This document shows, in pieces, positions 1-9,019 of a stretch of DNA of 62,328 bases (position 1 is the first letter of the stretch; every line of letters starts with the position of its first letter). The DNA lies in NCBI GenBank assembly GCA_964648365.1, contig CAZYLK010000009.1:1-62328 (forward strand). The letters run 5' to 3'. A program made the translations under genes and the position numbers. Source of the DNA: SURF-32 sp964648365 (lineage in GTDB: Bacteria; Planctomycetota; Phycisphaerae; UBA1845). The notes beneath the pieces were generated by a model. It saw nothing but the letters and a program-made list of their open reading frames with translations. It was not told the origin of the DNA and did no database searches.

Positions 1-50
1 CAAACCGACCGGCTCGGCAAAGAAGCAGGTTTCGTGACGCCTTCGCACGC

Positions 51-1481
51 TCAGTGGGCTTTCAACCCGGCCAGTCCGGCGGCGAGCGCGTCGAAGATCT
101 TGCCGATCGGCTCGAACGATTCGCGTTCCAGCGCTTCCGCCTCGGCGCGCAGCTTCTCGCGCGTCGCGCCGTCGCGAGCCTTCGCGGACTCCGTCGCGGC
201 GTCCGACTTGGAACTCGCACTGGGTTGGGGCTTGTCGGCTGGCTCCGTCGGCGCCTCGCCCGGCGGCTGCTGGGGTTCGGGCTGCGACCCTTCCGGCTGG
301 GCGTCTTGCTCGGCGATCGCCGCGCGGAGTTGCGCCAGGCGCTCGAACGCCTCGCCCTTGGACTCGATGTAGGCGTAGACGCGGGCCTGCGCCTGGTCAA
401 GCAGAGCCCATGATTTGCGCATGGCCTCCAGATCGAGGCGTTTCTCACAGACGTAGGCCTGAACGTACGGCTCCCACAACACCGGCGCACGGTGCAACGC
501 CTGCGCGTCGAAGTCGGCGATGCGGACGGGGCGGATGCCCGGCCCCCCCTGCTCGCGTACCTGTTTCACCTGTGCCGCGAACGGGCCGGCATCGACCTCG
601 CCACGTTCGACCCGTGCGACGAACGCATCGCGAGCGACCACCTGGGCGCCGTCCCACACCACTGCGATGGACTGGCTCAGTTCCCTCGTGTTGACGGCAT
701 GGCCCGGCAGCAGCCCGAGATCGGCCGGCCCCAGCGCCGAGGGATGCCAGGGGCGGTTGAACGCCGCGAACAGAACGTCGATCGAGCGGGTGATCTCGTG
801 CTCCTCGTTCTGATACTCCACGCGGCGCGGGAAGTATACGCCGTCGTATTCGGCGTAGCGCGTCAACGCCTGCCCGCGAAACGCCTCGTTCAAAAACATC
901 GCACAGCGCGTCGGCTGAAAGCCCTGCTCCGGATCAAGCCACCAGCGGACCGCGCGGCCGTGCGTGAAGCGGGCGGTGATCAGAACCGAGCCCGCGTCGT
1001 GGAGCACCTCGTACGCCTCAATGTCGGGGTCCGACAGGAACGACTTCGACAGGCCCTGGTCGGGACTGTAGTGCGGCATGAATCCCACCGTGCGGATGTC
1101 CAGCATGGGGATCATGTCGTCGCCGCGGTTGACGCTGACGGTGGCCGTATCCTGGACGTACACCCACTGGGCGTCGTCGAGGACGAGCTGTCGGACCTCG
1201 GAGTATGCCCCCGGCTGGCCGACGCGGTCGGGCAGGACGGCGCCGTCGCGGTCGCCGCTGAGCACGAGCAGATGCGACTTTCCGGCGAACCTGGATCGAA
1301 AGAACCGCCGCCCGGCGGTTTCCTCGTCCATGGTCCAGACGACATGGGCGGTTTCGACCGCGGTGCGCGCCGCCTGTGCCGCCAGGAGTTCCTCCGGCGG
1401 GTCGGGTGGCGGCGCATCGTCCTCGGGAACCTGAGCGAGAAGAGCAAGCATGAACAAGACGCTGAGCATGGACATCCACAT
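51..1481 (-). CDS. secreted protein of unknown function, LolA/RseB-like candidate
   Basis: About 476 aa if translation starts at the ATG at 1481; the frame stays open to 1772, but the upstream part is Arg-rich and unlike protein. The N-terminus (MWMSMLSVLFMLALLAQ) is a signal peptide, so the product is probably periplasmic or surface-located. The first ~250 residues have alternating strand-like stretches with many Trp/Tyr, reminiscent of the LolA/RseB lipoprotein-carrier fold (inference only). The last ~110 residues are charged, Ala/Glu/Gln/Pro-rich and probably coiled coil or disordered. It lies just downstream of flagellin on the same strand, but nothing ties it to motility. An ATG at 1475 is an equal start choice. 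Confidence 0.6.
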   Translation of the reverse strand: MWMSMLSVLFMLALLAQVPEDDAPPPDPPEELLAAQAARTAVETAHVVWTMDEETAGRRFFRSRFAGKSHLLVLSGDRDGAVLPDRVGQPGAYSEVRQLVLDDAQWVYVQDTATVSVNRGDDMIPMLDIRTVGFMPHYSPDQGLSKSFLSDPDIEAYEVLHDAGSVLITARFTHGRAVRWWLDPEQGFQPTRCAMFLNEAFRGQALTRYAEYDGVYFPRRVEYQNEEHEITRSIDVLFAAFNRPWHPSALGPADLGLLPGHAVNTRELSQSIAVVWDGAQVVARDAFVARVERGEVDAGPFAAQVKQVREQGGPGIRPVRIADFDAQALHRAPVLWEPYVQAYVCEKRLDLEAMRKSWALLDQAQARVYAYIESKGEAFERLAQLRAAIAEQDAQPEGSQPEPQQPPGEAPTEPADKPQPSASSKSDAATESAKARDGATREKLRAEAEALERESFEPIGKIFDALAAGLAGLKAH

Positions 1482-1764
1482 CCCCCGGCCGACCGCGGGC
1501 GCCATCCCGGGCGGGCCAATTCCGGGCCCGCACGTTGCGGACCGGCGCACAGCCGCAGCATAGCGACGGCCGCTCCGCGAGGTAAGCCGGGCATGAAAAA
1601 GCGGCGTGGACACACGTCCACGCCGCCGTTGCCGTCGCGCGCCGGGGTAGGGCTGCGGAACTGGTGCGTCGTCGTGCCCGCGGGTGCGGAACCGGCTTCT
1701 GGCCCGTGACGTCACCCGCCGGAAGCCAGCGCCGCCCCGTAGGCGTCGCCGTTTGAACGCGATG

Positions 1765-3192
1765 CTATCCACCCAGCAGAGTCAGCACGTTCTGCGACTG
1801 CGCGTTCGCGATGGCGAGCACGCTGTTGCCGGCCTGCACCAGGATCTGGGCGCGGGTCAGCTCGGAGGTCTGCTCGGCGAAGTCGGTATCTCGGATGACC
1901 GACTCGGAGGAGGTCAGATTCTCCGTCGTGATCTGCAGGGCGTTGATGTTGGTCTGGAGCGTGTTGCGTTCGAACGCGCCCAGCCGGCCGCGGAGGACCG
2001 AGACCTGCGTCTGCACCTCGTTGAGAATGTCCGACGCCTCCTTGAACTTGCCCGTCTTGAGGGCGTAGTCCTGTCCGCTGGTAAGCTGCGACAGGAAGCC
2101 GACCACGCGGTTGCCGAGCTTGTTGGCCTGCATCGACTTGACGCCGATGTTTTCCTGCTGGTTCGTGTTGACGTCCGGTCCGAGCTGGAAGAGCGCCCCG
2201 CCGCCGATGATGGCGAACGAGGTCTGACCCGCGCCGAAGGTGGGATCCAGCAGGACGTTCATCTTGAGGCCGACGGAGCTGATGGCTAGCTTCAGGCCGT
2301 CGCCGACGCCCGAGACGCCGTTGATCGTGGCGGCGGCGTCGCGGCCGACGGTGCGCTTGACCGTCGCGCCGTTCCGGTCTTCCACGTCGAACGCGGGCGC
2401 GCCCGGAACCGGCTCGACGCTGACGAACTGGCTGGAGCCGTAGGTCTGCGAGTTGATGCTGACGGCCGAGCCGCCCACGTCGACCGCCGAGATGCCCGTG
2501 TCCGGCGTGCGCGAGTTGATGGCCGTGACGATGTCGGGGGCAGTGGCGTTGGCCGGGAAGGTCAGCGTCACGATTCCGTCCGGGCCGGCCACGTCGACGG
2601 TCTTGGACTCGACCAGCGGGATCGGGCCGTTGAACTGAAGCTGCGCCGTCAGGGCCGACTGGGACACCTCGATGTCCACGCCGACGCTGTTGAGCGTGCC
2701 GAACTTGACGCTGAGAACGTCCACGGCCGCCAGCTCCGAGGTCACCACGCCGCTGGTCACGTAGTCCAGGCCGCCGTTGAGCAGCTTGGTGCCGGCGAAG
2801 GTGCTGGTGTTGGCGATGCGGGTGATCGACTCGATCGCCGAGTCGATCTGCAACTGGTTGGCGGCGACTTCGTCGTCGGAGAACGCGCCGCGGTTGGCCG
2901 CCTCGATGGTCAGGCCCTTGATGTCGATCAAGAGCGCCGCCACTTCGTTGAGCGCGCCTTCGGTGGTGGCGATGACGTTGATGGCGCGCTCGGTGTTGTT
3001 GATGGATTGTTTGACCGCCTCGATTTCGGCGCGCAGCCGTTCGGAGACGATCAGACCGGCCGGGTCGTCGGCGCCGCGGTTGATGCGCAGTCCGCTGGAC
3101 AGTCGCTCCAGGGCGACGCCGAGTTGCGCCTGCGACCGGGACAGGTGCCGCTGGGCCGTCACCGCCGGGACGTTGGTGTTGATGGTCGACAT
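1765..3192 (-). CDS. fliC: flagellin
   Basis: Filament subunit, 475 aa, exported by the flagellar type III system. The N-terminus (MSTINTNVPAVTAQRHL, then LSSGLRINRGADDPAGL) is the classical D0/D1 flagellin helix, and the C-terminus (NSVLAIANAQSQNVLTLLGG) is the matching D0 helix. The middle carries a variable domain with one flagellin-IN-like stretch (DGIVTLTFPANATAPDIV). The ATG at 3192 has a GGAGGA ribosome site 7 bases upstream; a TTG at 3198 would sit on that site and is rejected. It is the last flagellar gene of the cluster, directly after csrA and fliW, and its leader shows candidate CsrA sites. Confidence 0.96.
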   Translation of the reverse strand: MSTINTNVPAVTAQRHLSRSQAQLGVALERLSSGLRINRGADDPAGLIVSERLRAEIEAVKQSINNTERAINVIATTEGALNEVAALLIDIKGLTIEAANRGAFSDDEVAANQLQIDSAIESITRIANTSTFAGTKLLNGGLDYVTSGVVTSELAAVDVLSVKFGTLNSVGVDIEVSQSALTAQLQFNGPIPLVESKTVDVAGPDGIVTLTFPANATAPDIVTAINSRTPDTGISAVDVGGSAVSINSQTYGSSQFVSVEPVPGAPAFDVEDRNGATVKRTVGRDAAATINGVSGVGDGLKLAISSVGLKMNVLLDPTFGAGQTSFAIIGGGALFQLGPDVNTNQQENIGVKSMQANKLGNRVVGFLSQLTSGQDYALKTGKFKEASDILNEVQTQVSVLRGRLGAFERNTLQTNINALQITTENLTSSESVIRDTDFAEQTSELTRAQILVQAGNSVLAIANAQSQNVLTLLGG

Positions 3193-3260
3193 GAGCAATC
3201 CTCCGTGATCCGCCCACCGGACCGCGGGTTGCGGTCCGTATTTCTAGGGCTTTCCAAGCC
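3193..3260 (-). promoter_or_regulatory. flagellin 5' leader with candidate CsrA sites
   Basis: Read on the minus strand, 3260-3248 is GGCTTGGAAAGCC: a 5-bp stem whose 3-base loop is exactly GGA, the core of CsrA binding sites. A second hairpin lies at 3237-3219 (GGACCGC stem, 5-base loop). The ribosome site itself, GGAGGA, holds two more GGA cores. An upstream GGA hairpin plus a site over the Shine-Dalgarno is the arrangement by which CsrA represses hag in Bacillus. Its use here is inferred; the transcription start is not known. Confidence 0.5.
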
Positions 3261-3357
3261 TGGTTCCCTCCGGCGTCAGGTCGTGACGCCCCGGAGAGTT
3301 CCGCACTGATTCGTGAGTCGTCGTCACGCCGCGGGAACGTCCGGCGGCGCGTCCGCC

Positions 3358-3609
3358 TCATCCCTTCCGGTGCGATCCATTCGCACTCGGTCCGTTGGCG
3401 ACGAGTCCGTTCAATTCGTTGGGATTCAGCCGCGCCGCCGCCTGGTTTTCGCGCTGAATCGCTTCATACACTTCCTTGCGATGCACCTGGATGTTTCGCG
3501 GCGCATCGATGCCCAGTCGCACCTTGTCGCCGCGAATATCCACGACCGTGATCTGCACCTGATCGCCGATCATGATCGTCTCATCGCGTTGTCGCGATAG
3601 AACCAACAT
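3358..3609 (-). CDS. csrA: carbon storage regulator CsrA
   Basis: RNA-binding translational regulator, 83 aa. The protein starts MLVLSRQRDETIMIGDQ, the near-invariant CsrA N-terminus, followed by VRLGIDAPRNIQVHRKEV with the conserved RNA-contacting Arg. A frame open back to 3747 is not part of the gene: the ATG at 3609 is preceded by AAGGAG at a normal distance. The ~22-residue tail after the core is Asn/Ala-rich and longer than in E. coli. It lies between fliW and flagellin, the arrangement expected for the FliW-CsrA-flagellin feedback loop, in which CsrA blocks flagellin translation until FliW sequesters it. Confidence 0.96.
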   Translation of the reverse strand: MLVLSRQRDETIMIGDQVQITVVDIRGDKVRLGIDAPRNIQVHRKEVYEAIQRENQAAARLNPNELNGLVANGPSANGSHRKG

Positions 3610-3808
3610 GCCTGGCTCCTTCCGTATCCTCACTCGTGCTTCGTCGTCATCGCCGGACGAAGAATCCGAACGGGCTCGCGCCGCGACATCGCAGAACGCT
3701 GCGACGCCGATGGCGATCCGTTGCGGGCCTTCCCGGCGCGCCGTCACGTTGATCTCGAAAACGCCGCCGGAGGGCTGCGTTTTCGCCGCTGGGGTCGGAG
3801 GCGCCGCT

Positions 3809-4258
3809 TTACGCGGTGCGCTCCATGACCATCGGTTGATCGACGCGCACCAGTGGGTGGCGGGTGCCGTACTTCTTCTCGCTGAGCACGAGCTGCCGGG
3901 CCTGCCGATTCTCGACGTTGATGACCAGCGGCCCCTGAAGGTTGCCGGTCAACATGCCATCGACCTTGTTGGCGATAATGAACACCTGGGCGGCGGCCGG
4001 GTTGCGGATGCCGATGCTGGTGATCTCGTCGCGCTTCACGGGCACCTGATAATCCGGCACGAACGTCCGCGGGTCGCACACGACGAAGGCCAGTTCCGGC
4101 CGGTCCACCGCTTGCAGCCAGTAGAACACACTGTCCTCACCCGTCTGAATGAGCGCGTACCGATGCTGGTCCGGAAATCCGAGAATCCCTTCCTCGAACT
4201 CCAGCAGGCGCTCGTCGTCCACTTCGAGACTTCCAAAACGCGACGTTTCTATGATCAT
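3809..4258 (-). CDS. fliW: flagellar assembly factor FliW
   Basis: 149 aa, full length for the family. Recognised by MIIETSRFGSLEVDDERLL, then EFEEGILGFPD, and the VCDPRTFVPDY and NPAAAQVFIIANK stretches. FliW binds flagellin; when flagellin is exported, free FliW binds CsrA and relieves repression of flagellin synthesis. A Shine-Dalgarno (AAGGAAG) lies 9 bases before the ATG. It is 199 bases upstream of csrA and 33 bases downstream of flgL in the same direction. Confidence 0.94.
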   Translation of the reverse strand: MIIETSRFGSLEVDDERLLEFEEGILGFPDQHRYALIQTGEDSVFYWLQAVDRPELAFVVCDPRTFVPDYQVPVKRDEITSIGIRNPAAAQVFIIANKVDGMLTGNLQGPLVINVENRQARQLVLSEKKYGTRHPLVRVDQPMVMERTA

Positions 4259-4291
4259 CGCGAGTCTTCCTTTCCGGCCGAATCCTTCGGC

Positions 4292-6232
4292 CTAACTCAG
4301 GTAATCCATCAACGACAAATCCCGCAGCCGCGACGACGTCAGCAGGCTGGCCTGCAACACCGTCTGGGCGGCTTCGAGCTTCGTAATCGCTTCCGTGAAA
4401 TCGAGATCTTCGACGCCTGACAGCAGTGTGTCCGTGGCGATCGCCGCGTCCTCCATCTGCGTCAGCTTCGACTGCATTCCCGCCGACCGGGCGCCGACGA
4501 CGCCGTGAACGCGCACGACGTCTTCGATGATTCGTTCCAGCCGTTGGCCGGCGTCGGTGATGCCCTGGTCGTCGTCGCCGCGCAAGGCGCGTTCCAGTTG
4601 CATGAGCGCGTCGAGCACGCCCTCGGCCCTCGCCCCGCCGACGTCGAAGCCAAGCACCGCGCCGGTGTCCTGATCGGGCGTGGCCAGCATGCCGAGATCC
4701 TCCGCAGCATTTGAAAACGGGGTCAGCCCGACCGTGGTCATGCCGCCGCCGCTGTCTTGAATCAGGATGCCGCCCTGCGGCGAAAGGGACGCCTGCACCG
4801 TGGAGCCTGCGTCGCCCGCGGCCGCGTTGATGCGGTCGATGACGTCGCCGACGGTTGCGGCGCCCGCGAGACTGACTTCTATGGACTGGGCGCCGTCCTG
4901 CGTGGTGATGCGCAGGTCGGCTTTCCCGTCTGCCACGTCGACGCCGTTGCCGTGATTGAGGTCGGCAAGCAGCATATCGAGCGTCATGGTGCGCAGGCCG
5001 AGGTCGGACGCCGTGGTTCCGCCGCCTTCGGAAATCGACAGGGTCGCCCCCGACACCTGGTTGTGTACGTCGATGGCGGTGCCGGCGTCGTTGATGCGGG
5101 CGAGGACGAAGGCGCCGGCGTTGTTGATCGCGTTGATCAGATCCTGAACCGTTTCGGCTTCGCCTACGTCCACGAGCACGTCCAGGTCGCCGTTCCGGAT
5201 GCGCAATCCGCCGGCCAGGTCGACGCCGTCGTCGTTACCGCCTCCCAGCGCCGAGATGGGCGTCGTCCGGGTGATGCGCGGGAGAAGATCGCTGCCGGCC
5301 AGCGGCGTCGTGATCGGATCGGCCGTCCGAATGCCCAGGGCCGACGCAATCGCGCCGCTGCTCTGATCGGTGATGGTCAACGGTCCGGCGGGCGTAATGT
5401 TCAGTCCGCGGACGCCGACCGCGGCGCTCATGCCGGAGCCGGCCTCGGCTGCGGCCTCGTTGATGAGGGTCGCCAGGTCGCCGATGGTGTCGGCCGCGCT
5501 GACCTCGACGGTAAAGACGCGGGCGTTCGGCGTGCCTGGATTCTCGATGAATTTCAATACGCCGCCCTCGACGCCGCGTCCGGTTGCCCCCCCCAAGGCG
5601 TCCAGCCGTGTGTCCTCGGTCAGCGCCGGCGACAGGTCGATCCGGCCGGCCACCGTAGCGGAAAGCGCCCCGAACAACTGGTTGCCGGGGATGTTGACCG
5701 ATTCGAGCCGTCCCTCGGCGATGCGGACGTGCAGATCGCCGATGTCACCGACGTAGGCGACGCCGCCGGGCGCGTCGATGAAGGGCACGTCCTTCGTTTC
5801 GCGGCCGGCGAAGATGAACTTGCCGTTGAAGGTGCGGTTGCCGACGCTGACAAGCTGCTGCCGGATGGCGGCGATGAGTTCCGCCTCCGCCGCGCGCTCG
5901 TCCGCGCCGACCAGGTTGCTGAGGTTCTGGCTCGCGATCGTCTGCGCCTCGATCAGCAGGGCGTTGACGTCGTTGATGGCATTGTCCGCCTCTTGCAGCA
6001 TGTCGCCGCCGGCGCGGATGTTCTGGCCAAGCTGGGTCTGGCGGGCAAAGAGGTTCTTGTATCGGAACGACGCCAGCGCCGCCTCGGGGTCTTCGCTGGG
6101 CGTGGCGAATGCCCGGCCGGTGCTGATGCGCACCTGGCTCTCGAAGAGCTCGCGCTGGTTGGCACGCAGCACGTCGATGGCGAAGCTCGTCTGAAAAGTG
6201 ACGCGCGACAGATTGACGGGGGTTACGGCCAT
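4292..6232 (-). CDS. flgL: flagellar hook-associated protein 3 (FlgL), oversized
   Basis: Hook-filament junction protein, 646 aa, about twice the length of enterobacterial FlgL. The first ~170 residues (VTFQTSFAIDVLRANQREL; GNRTFNGKFIFAGRET) and the last ~100 (LTQMEDAAIATDTLLSGVEDLDF) are flagellin-type D0/D1 helices. The central insert holds at least three flagellin-IN-like units, recognisable by VFTVEVSAADTIGDLATLIN, LDVLVDVGEAETVQDLINAI and IEVSLAGAATVGDVIDRINA. These probably form extra surface domains on the junction. The start is 3 bases after the flgK stop, so the two are translated from one message. Confidence 0.93.
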   Translation of the reverse strand: MAVTPVNLSRVTFQTSFAIDVLRANQRELFESQVRISTGRAFATPSEDPEAALASFRYKNLFARQTQLGQNIRAGGDMLQEADNAINDVNALLIEAQTIASQNLSNLVGADERAAEAELIAAIRQQLVSVGNRTFNGKFIFAGRETKDVPFIDAPGGVAYVGDIGDLHVRIAEGRLESVNIPGNQLFGALSATVAGRIDLSPALTEDTRLDALGGATGRGVEGGVLKFIENPGTPNARVFTVEVSAADTIGDLATLINEAAAEAGSGMSAAVGVRGLNITPAGPLTITDQSSGAIASALGIRTADPITTPLAGSDLLPRITRTTPISALGGGNDDGVDLAGGLRIRNGDLDVLVDVGEAETVQDLINAINNAGAFVLARINDAGTAIDVHNQVSGATLSISEGGGTTASDLGLRTMTLDMLLADLNHGNGVDVADGKADLRITTQDGAQSIEVSLAGAATVGDVIDRINAAAGDAGSTVQASLSPQGGILIQDSGGGMTTVGLTPFSNAAEDLGMLATPDQDTGAVLGFDVGGARAEGVLDALMQLERALRGDDDQGITDAGQRLERIIEDVVRVHGVVGARSAGMQSKLTQMEDAAIATDTLLSGVEDLDFTEAITKLEAAQTVLQASLLTSSRLRDLSLMDYLS

Positions 6233-6235
6233 ACG

Positions 6236-7963
6236 TCAGATCACCAGGCTCATGACTTCCCGCAGGAGTTCGTCCACCTTGCTTACAAATCGCGACGCAC
6301 CCTGAAAGGCCCGCTCAAACTTGAGCATCTCGATCGCCTCCTCGTCGAGGCTGACGCCGCTGATGCTGATCCGCTGAGCGTTGAGGGCCGAGTAAACCGA
6401 CGACGACGCATCAACGGCCGTGTTGGCCGCGCCGGCGGTAACGGCCACGTCCGCGGCGATCGAGGTGAAACCGTCCACCAGCGACCGGCCGTTCATGTGG
6501 GCGCTGATCGTCGTATCGAGTTCCGCCATACGGGCGGCATTGTCGCCGTCGCCGATCGCGTACTCGCTGGCGGCGGCGATGAGATTCGGGTCGGCGACGA
6601 TGGCCGGGCTGACGGTCATGTCGGCGGCGCTGGTGCCGGTGAAGAACGTATTCATCCCCAGCGCGGCCAGCACACCGGACGTATCCGAACGAGCGTCCTG
6701 CCCGTCATGCCCGAACGTGAACGACAGACCATCGTCGGCGATAAGTTCCAGCCGGTTGTCGGGCGTGATCGAGGCGGTGACGCCCTGCGCCGTCGCGTTG
6801 ATCGAGGTCACGAGTGATTCGAGCGAAGTGTCGCCGCCAACGCCCATCGGCACTTCGATTCGGTAGGCGGTAACCGTGTCCGTGGCATCGTCGGCGACGG
6901 AGATGAAGAAACTCCCGCCGGTCGTGCTGACGGCGAGCGCCCCCGGGTCGGAACCGATGGGCGCGTCTGCGCGAAACAGCGGGGTCTGGCCGACCAGGCG
7001 CTGATAGCCGGAAATGCCCTGCCCGTCGGCGTGTACCGCGTTGACGTCAGCGATGATCGCGGCGGCAAATTCGTCGATGGATGCGACACGGCCGTAGGCA
7101 TGTACGTCACGGGCGCGATAGAAGCCCGCCAGCCGTCCGCCGCGCGACTGGACCGCCGCGCCGCTGTCGGCGAAGACAGCACTCGTTCGGACAACGCCGT
7201 TGACGAACGACTCACGCGTCGTCAGTCCGCGGACACGCGCCCCCTGAATGAGCGTCTCGCTGCCGACGTAAACGTTGATCGAGCCTTCGGGTTCTTCTCG
7301 AACGGTCACGTCCATCAACTCGCCCAGTTGCCGCAGCAGCGCTTCGCGCTGATCGCGCAGTCCCGTCGACTGGCCGCGCTTGGCGGCCTCGGCGGTCGTA
7401 ATGCGGGCGTTGAGTTCGCCGATGCGGCGGGCGAGATCGTCCGCCTGAGTCACCAGGCCGGGGATCTGCGCGTCGATGTCCGACCCGAGTTGCATCAGCG
7501 ACTGCCGCAGCGAACTCAGCGACCCGGCCAGCCCGCTGCCGGCGGCGACGACCAGGTCGCGCGTGGCGATGTCTTCGGGATTGGCCTGCAAGTCGCCGAA
7601 CGCATTGAAGAAGTCGCTGAGGCGCGTGGCCACGCCGATGCCGTTGATGTCGTCGAACAGCGTCTCCACCTGCGACAGCGCCTGCTGCTCGGCCTCGACG
7701 CGCTTCACGTCTCCGGAGGCCAGTCGCACGCGGTTTTCCAGCGCGTCGTCGATGTTGCGGCGGATGCCGCTCAAGATGACGCCGGCGCCGGGCTGGAGGC
7801 CATCGCCGCCGGGGATGCCCTGCAGCGGAGCAAGCTGCGGCGTCAGGCGCGTGTAGTCCGCGCTGCCGGCGCTGCTGATGTTGCTGCCGACCACGGCCAG
7901 CGCATCCTGATAGGTCAGAAGCGCGTTGCGACCGATGTGTAATGACGAGTTCATCAAGCCCAT
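6236..7963 (-). CDS. flgK: flagellar hook-associated protein 1 (FlgK)
   Basis: 575 aa. The N-terminus MNSSLHIGRNALLTYQDAL followed by SNISSAGSADYTRLTPQ matches the FlgK/rod-hook family signature, and the C-terminal LNAQRISISGVSLDEEAIEM plus FERAFQGASRFV is the conserved FlgK terminus. It joins hook to filament together with FlgL, and is the client of the FlgN chaperone encoded just upstream. The ATG at 7963 is used here; an in-frame ATG at 7954 fits the family N-terminus equally well, and neither has a clear ribosome site. A 178-base repeat-bearing gap separates it from flgN. Confidence 0.94.
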   Translation of the reverse strand: MGLMNSSLHIGRNALLTYQDALAVVGSNISSAGSADYTRLTPQLAPLQGIPGGDGLQPGAGVILSGIRRNIDDALENRVRLASGDVKRVEAEQQALSQVETLFDDINGIGVATRLSDFFNAFGDLQANPEDIATRDLVVAAGSGLAGSLSSLRQSLMQLGSDIDAQIPGLVTQADDLARRIGELNARITTAEAAKRGQSTGLRDQREALLRQLGELMDVTVREEPEGSINVYVGSETLIQGARVRGLTTRESFVNGVVRTSAVFADSGAAVQSRGGRLAGFYRARDVHAYGRVASIDEFAAAIIADVNAVHADGQGISGYQRLVGQTPLFRADAPIGSDPGALAVSTTGGSFFISVADDATDTVTAYRIEVPMGVGGDTSLESLVTSINATAQGVTASITPDNRLELIADDGLSFTFGHDGQDARSDTSGVLAALGMNTFFTGTSAADMTVSPAIVADPNLIAAASEYAIGDGDNAARMAELDTTISAHMNGRSLVDGFTSIAADVAVTAGAANTAVDASSSVYSALNAQRISISGVSLDEEAIEMLKFERAFQGASRFVSKVDELLREVMSLVI

Positions 7964-8024
7964 GAGGGTCTAACTCACAAGATCGGGCCGCCTCACGGCG
8001 ACGTCGCCGTGTCTCCTGCATGCA

Positions 8025-8135
8025 GCCGCTCCCTTACGGTCGCGGTTCGGATTGTCATGCCGAGGTTGGACATCGTTCCTTTGACGTTCGACATTTGACG
8101 TTCGACGTTCGACATTTGACGTTTGGCGTTGTTCC
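8025..8135. repeat. dispersed-repeat patch between flgN and flgK
   Basis: 8025-8052 is a copy of the dispersed element that reads PLPYGRGSD when translated; related copies lie at 17941-18083. From about 8068 to 8127 there are tandem short units of the type ACGTTCGACATTTG / ACGTTCGACGTTCG. Both lie in the flgN-flgK spacer and have no coding role that I can see. Confidence 0.75.
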
Positions 8136-8141
8136 ACCCCG

Positions 8142-8687
8142 CTATCCCACCGCCTCGATCAGCCGCTGCTCTCTCGTGCTGACGAGCCGACCCTTCGGGT
8201 CGTACCCGACGGGCTGATCGCCGCTGTTGCTGATCCACGCAAATACCTGCGAAAGATGGTGGACGACTCCGCCGGCGATGGCGTCGCAGGCGCGGTTCTC
8301 TCTGGTGACCGCGTCGATGAGGTCGCGCAATGCCCCGGACGCCTGCTGAATGTCGCGGCTCCACGCGGCTGGCACGCGGGCGGCTAGGTCGCGCGCTCGC
8401 CATTTGCGGGCCTTCAATTCCGGCTCGCCCAGGCTGCGGCCAATCTGGGCCATGAGCTGTCGGCGGAAACCGTCACGTTCACGAATCGTGGCGATCAGTT
8501 CGGCCTCGCGCTGAACGACCGCGGCGACGTCGCCGACATGACCGCGCTTCATTGCGTCGCGTTTGTCGCGCAACGCCTCGAGCAGCTCCGCGTTGAGCCG
8601 GCGAAGTTCGGCCAGGAGTCGCACGAAATCACGCAGCAGCGCATCGCGACGATCGGCGTCGGAAGGCTTGCCGTTGGGCTGTGTCAT
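8142..8687 (-). CDS. flgN: flagellar export chaperone FlgN-like
   Basis: 181 aa, helical and rich in Leu/Arg/Glu (LLRDFVRLLAELRRLNAELL; VVQREAELIATIRERDGFRR), the long-helix composition of FlgN, the chaperone that keeps FlgK and FlgL unfolded for export. The name rests on this pattern plus position, directly before flgK and after the rod-binding flgJ. The ATG at 8687 has AGGAGGT seven bases upstream and overlaps the flgJ stop as ATGA. An alternative start at 8711 would add eight residues and lose that ribosome site. Confidence 0.75.
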   Translation of the reverse strand: MTQPNGKPSDADRRDALLRDFVRLLAELRRLNAELLEALRDKRDAMKRGHVGDVAAVVQREAELIATIRERDGFRRQLMAQIGRSLGEPELKARKWRARDLAARVPAAWSRDIQQASGALRDLIDAVTRENRACDAIAGGVVHHLSQVFAWISNSGDQPVGYDPKGRLVSTREQRLIEAVG

Positions 8688-9019
8688 CCCTGCACCTCCT
8701 GGTTGAACCACTCCTGCCGGACCATGCGCTTCTGCTGATCGGCGAGGTGTTCGTAGAGCGCCTTGGCCGGTCCGAACTCCGCTGAGCTTCCGAGACGCTC
8801 GGCGAAGACGGCATCGAGTTGCGCCCCGAAGACATCCTCGCCACGGCCGCCGTGGCCGTACTCGCCTTTGAGGCCGCTGGATCGCGCCTGAGCCAGGATC
8901 GCTCCAAAGAACACCCGGCCGACCAACTGGCCCGTCGCCGTCTTGAGTTTTCGCAACTCCTCGACTTCACGCGGGTCCGGCGCCGTGCTGATTCCCATCG
9001 CCTGGGCATCAATGTTCAT
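8684..9019 (-). CDS. flgJ: rod-binding protein, FlgJ N-terminal type
   Basis: 111 aa. It corresponds to the rod-binding half of FlgJ (LKTATGQLVGRVFFGAILAQ, then LYEHLADQQKRMVRQEWFNQ). The muramidase half of the enterobacterial protein is missing, so a separate enzyme would have to open the peptidoglycan for the rod. The start overlaps the end of flgI by 11 bases and its stop overlaps the flgN start as ATGA, so it is translationally coupled on both sides. Confidence 0.8.
   Translation of the reverse strand: MNIDAQAMGISTAPDPREVEELRKLKTATGQLVGRVFFGAILAQARSSGLKGEYGHGGRGEDVFGAQLDAVFAERLGSSAEFGPAKALYEHLADQQKRMVRQEWFNQEVQG

Noticed and set aside
1..50. Gene at the left edge
   Set aside because: Only the 3' flank of the first gene; no start, stop pair or family sequence can be read.
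3193..3357. Sigma-54 or sigma-28 promoter for flagellin
   Set aside because: I looked for GG-N10-GC and TAAA-N15-GCCGATAA patterns and found none that fit.
4757..6817. 686-codon open frame on the plus strand
   Set aside because: Antisense to flgL and flgK, which are well-supported; no ribosome site or family match.
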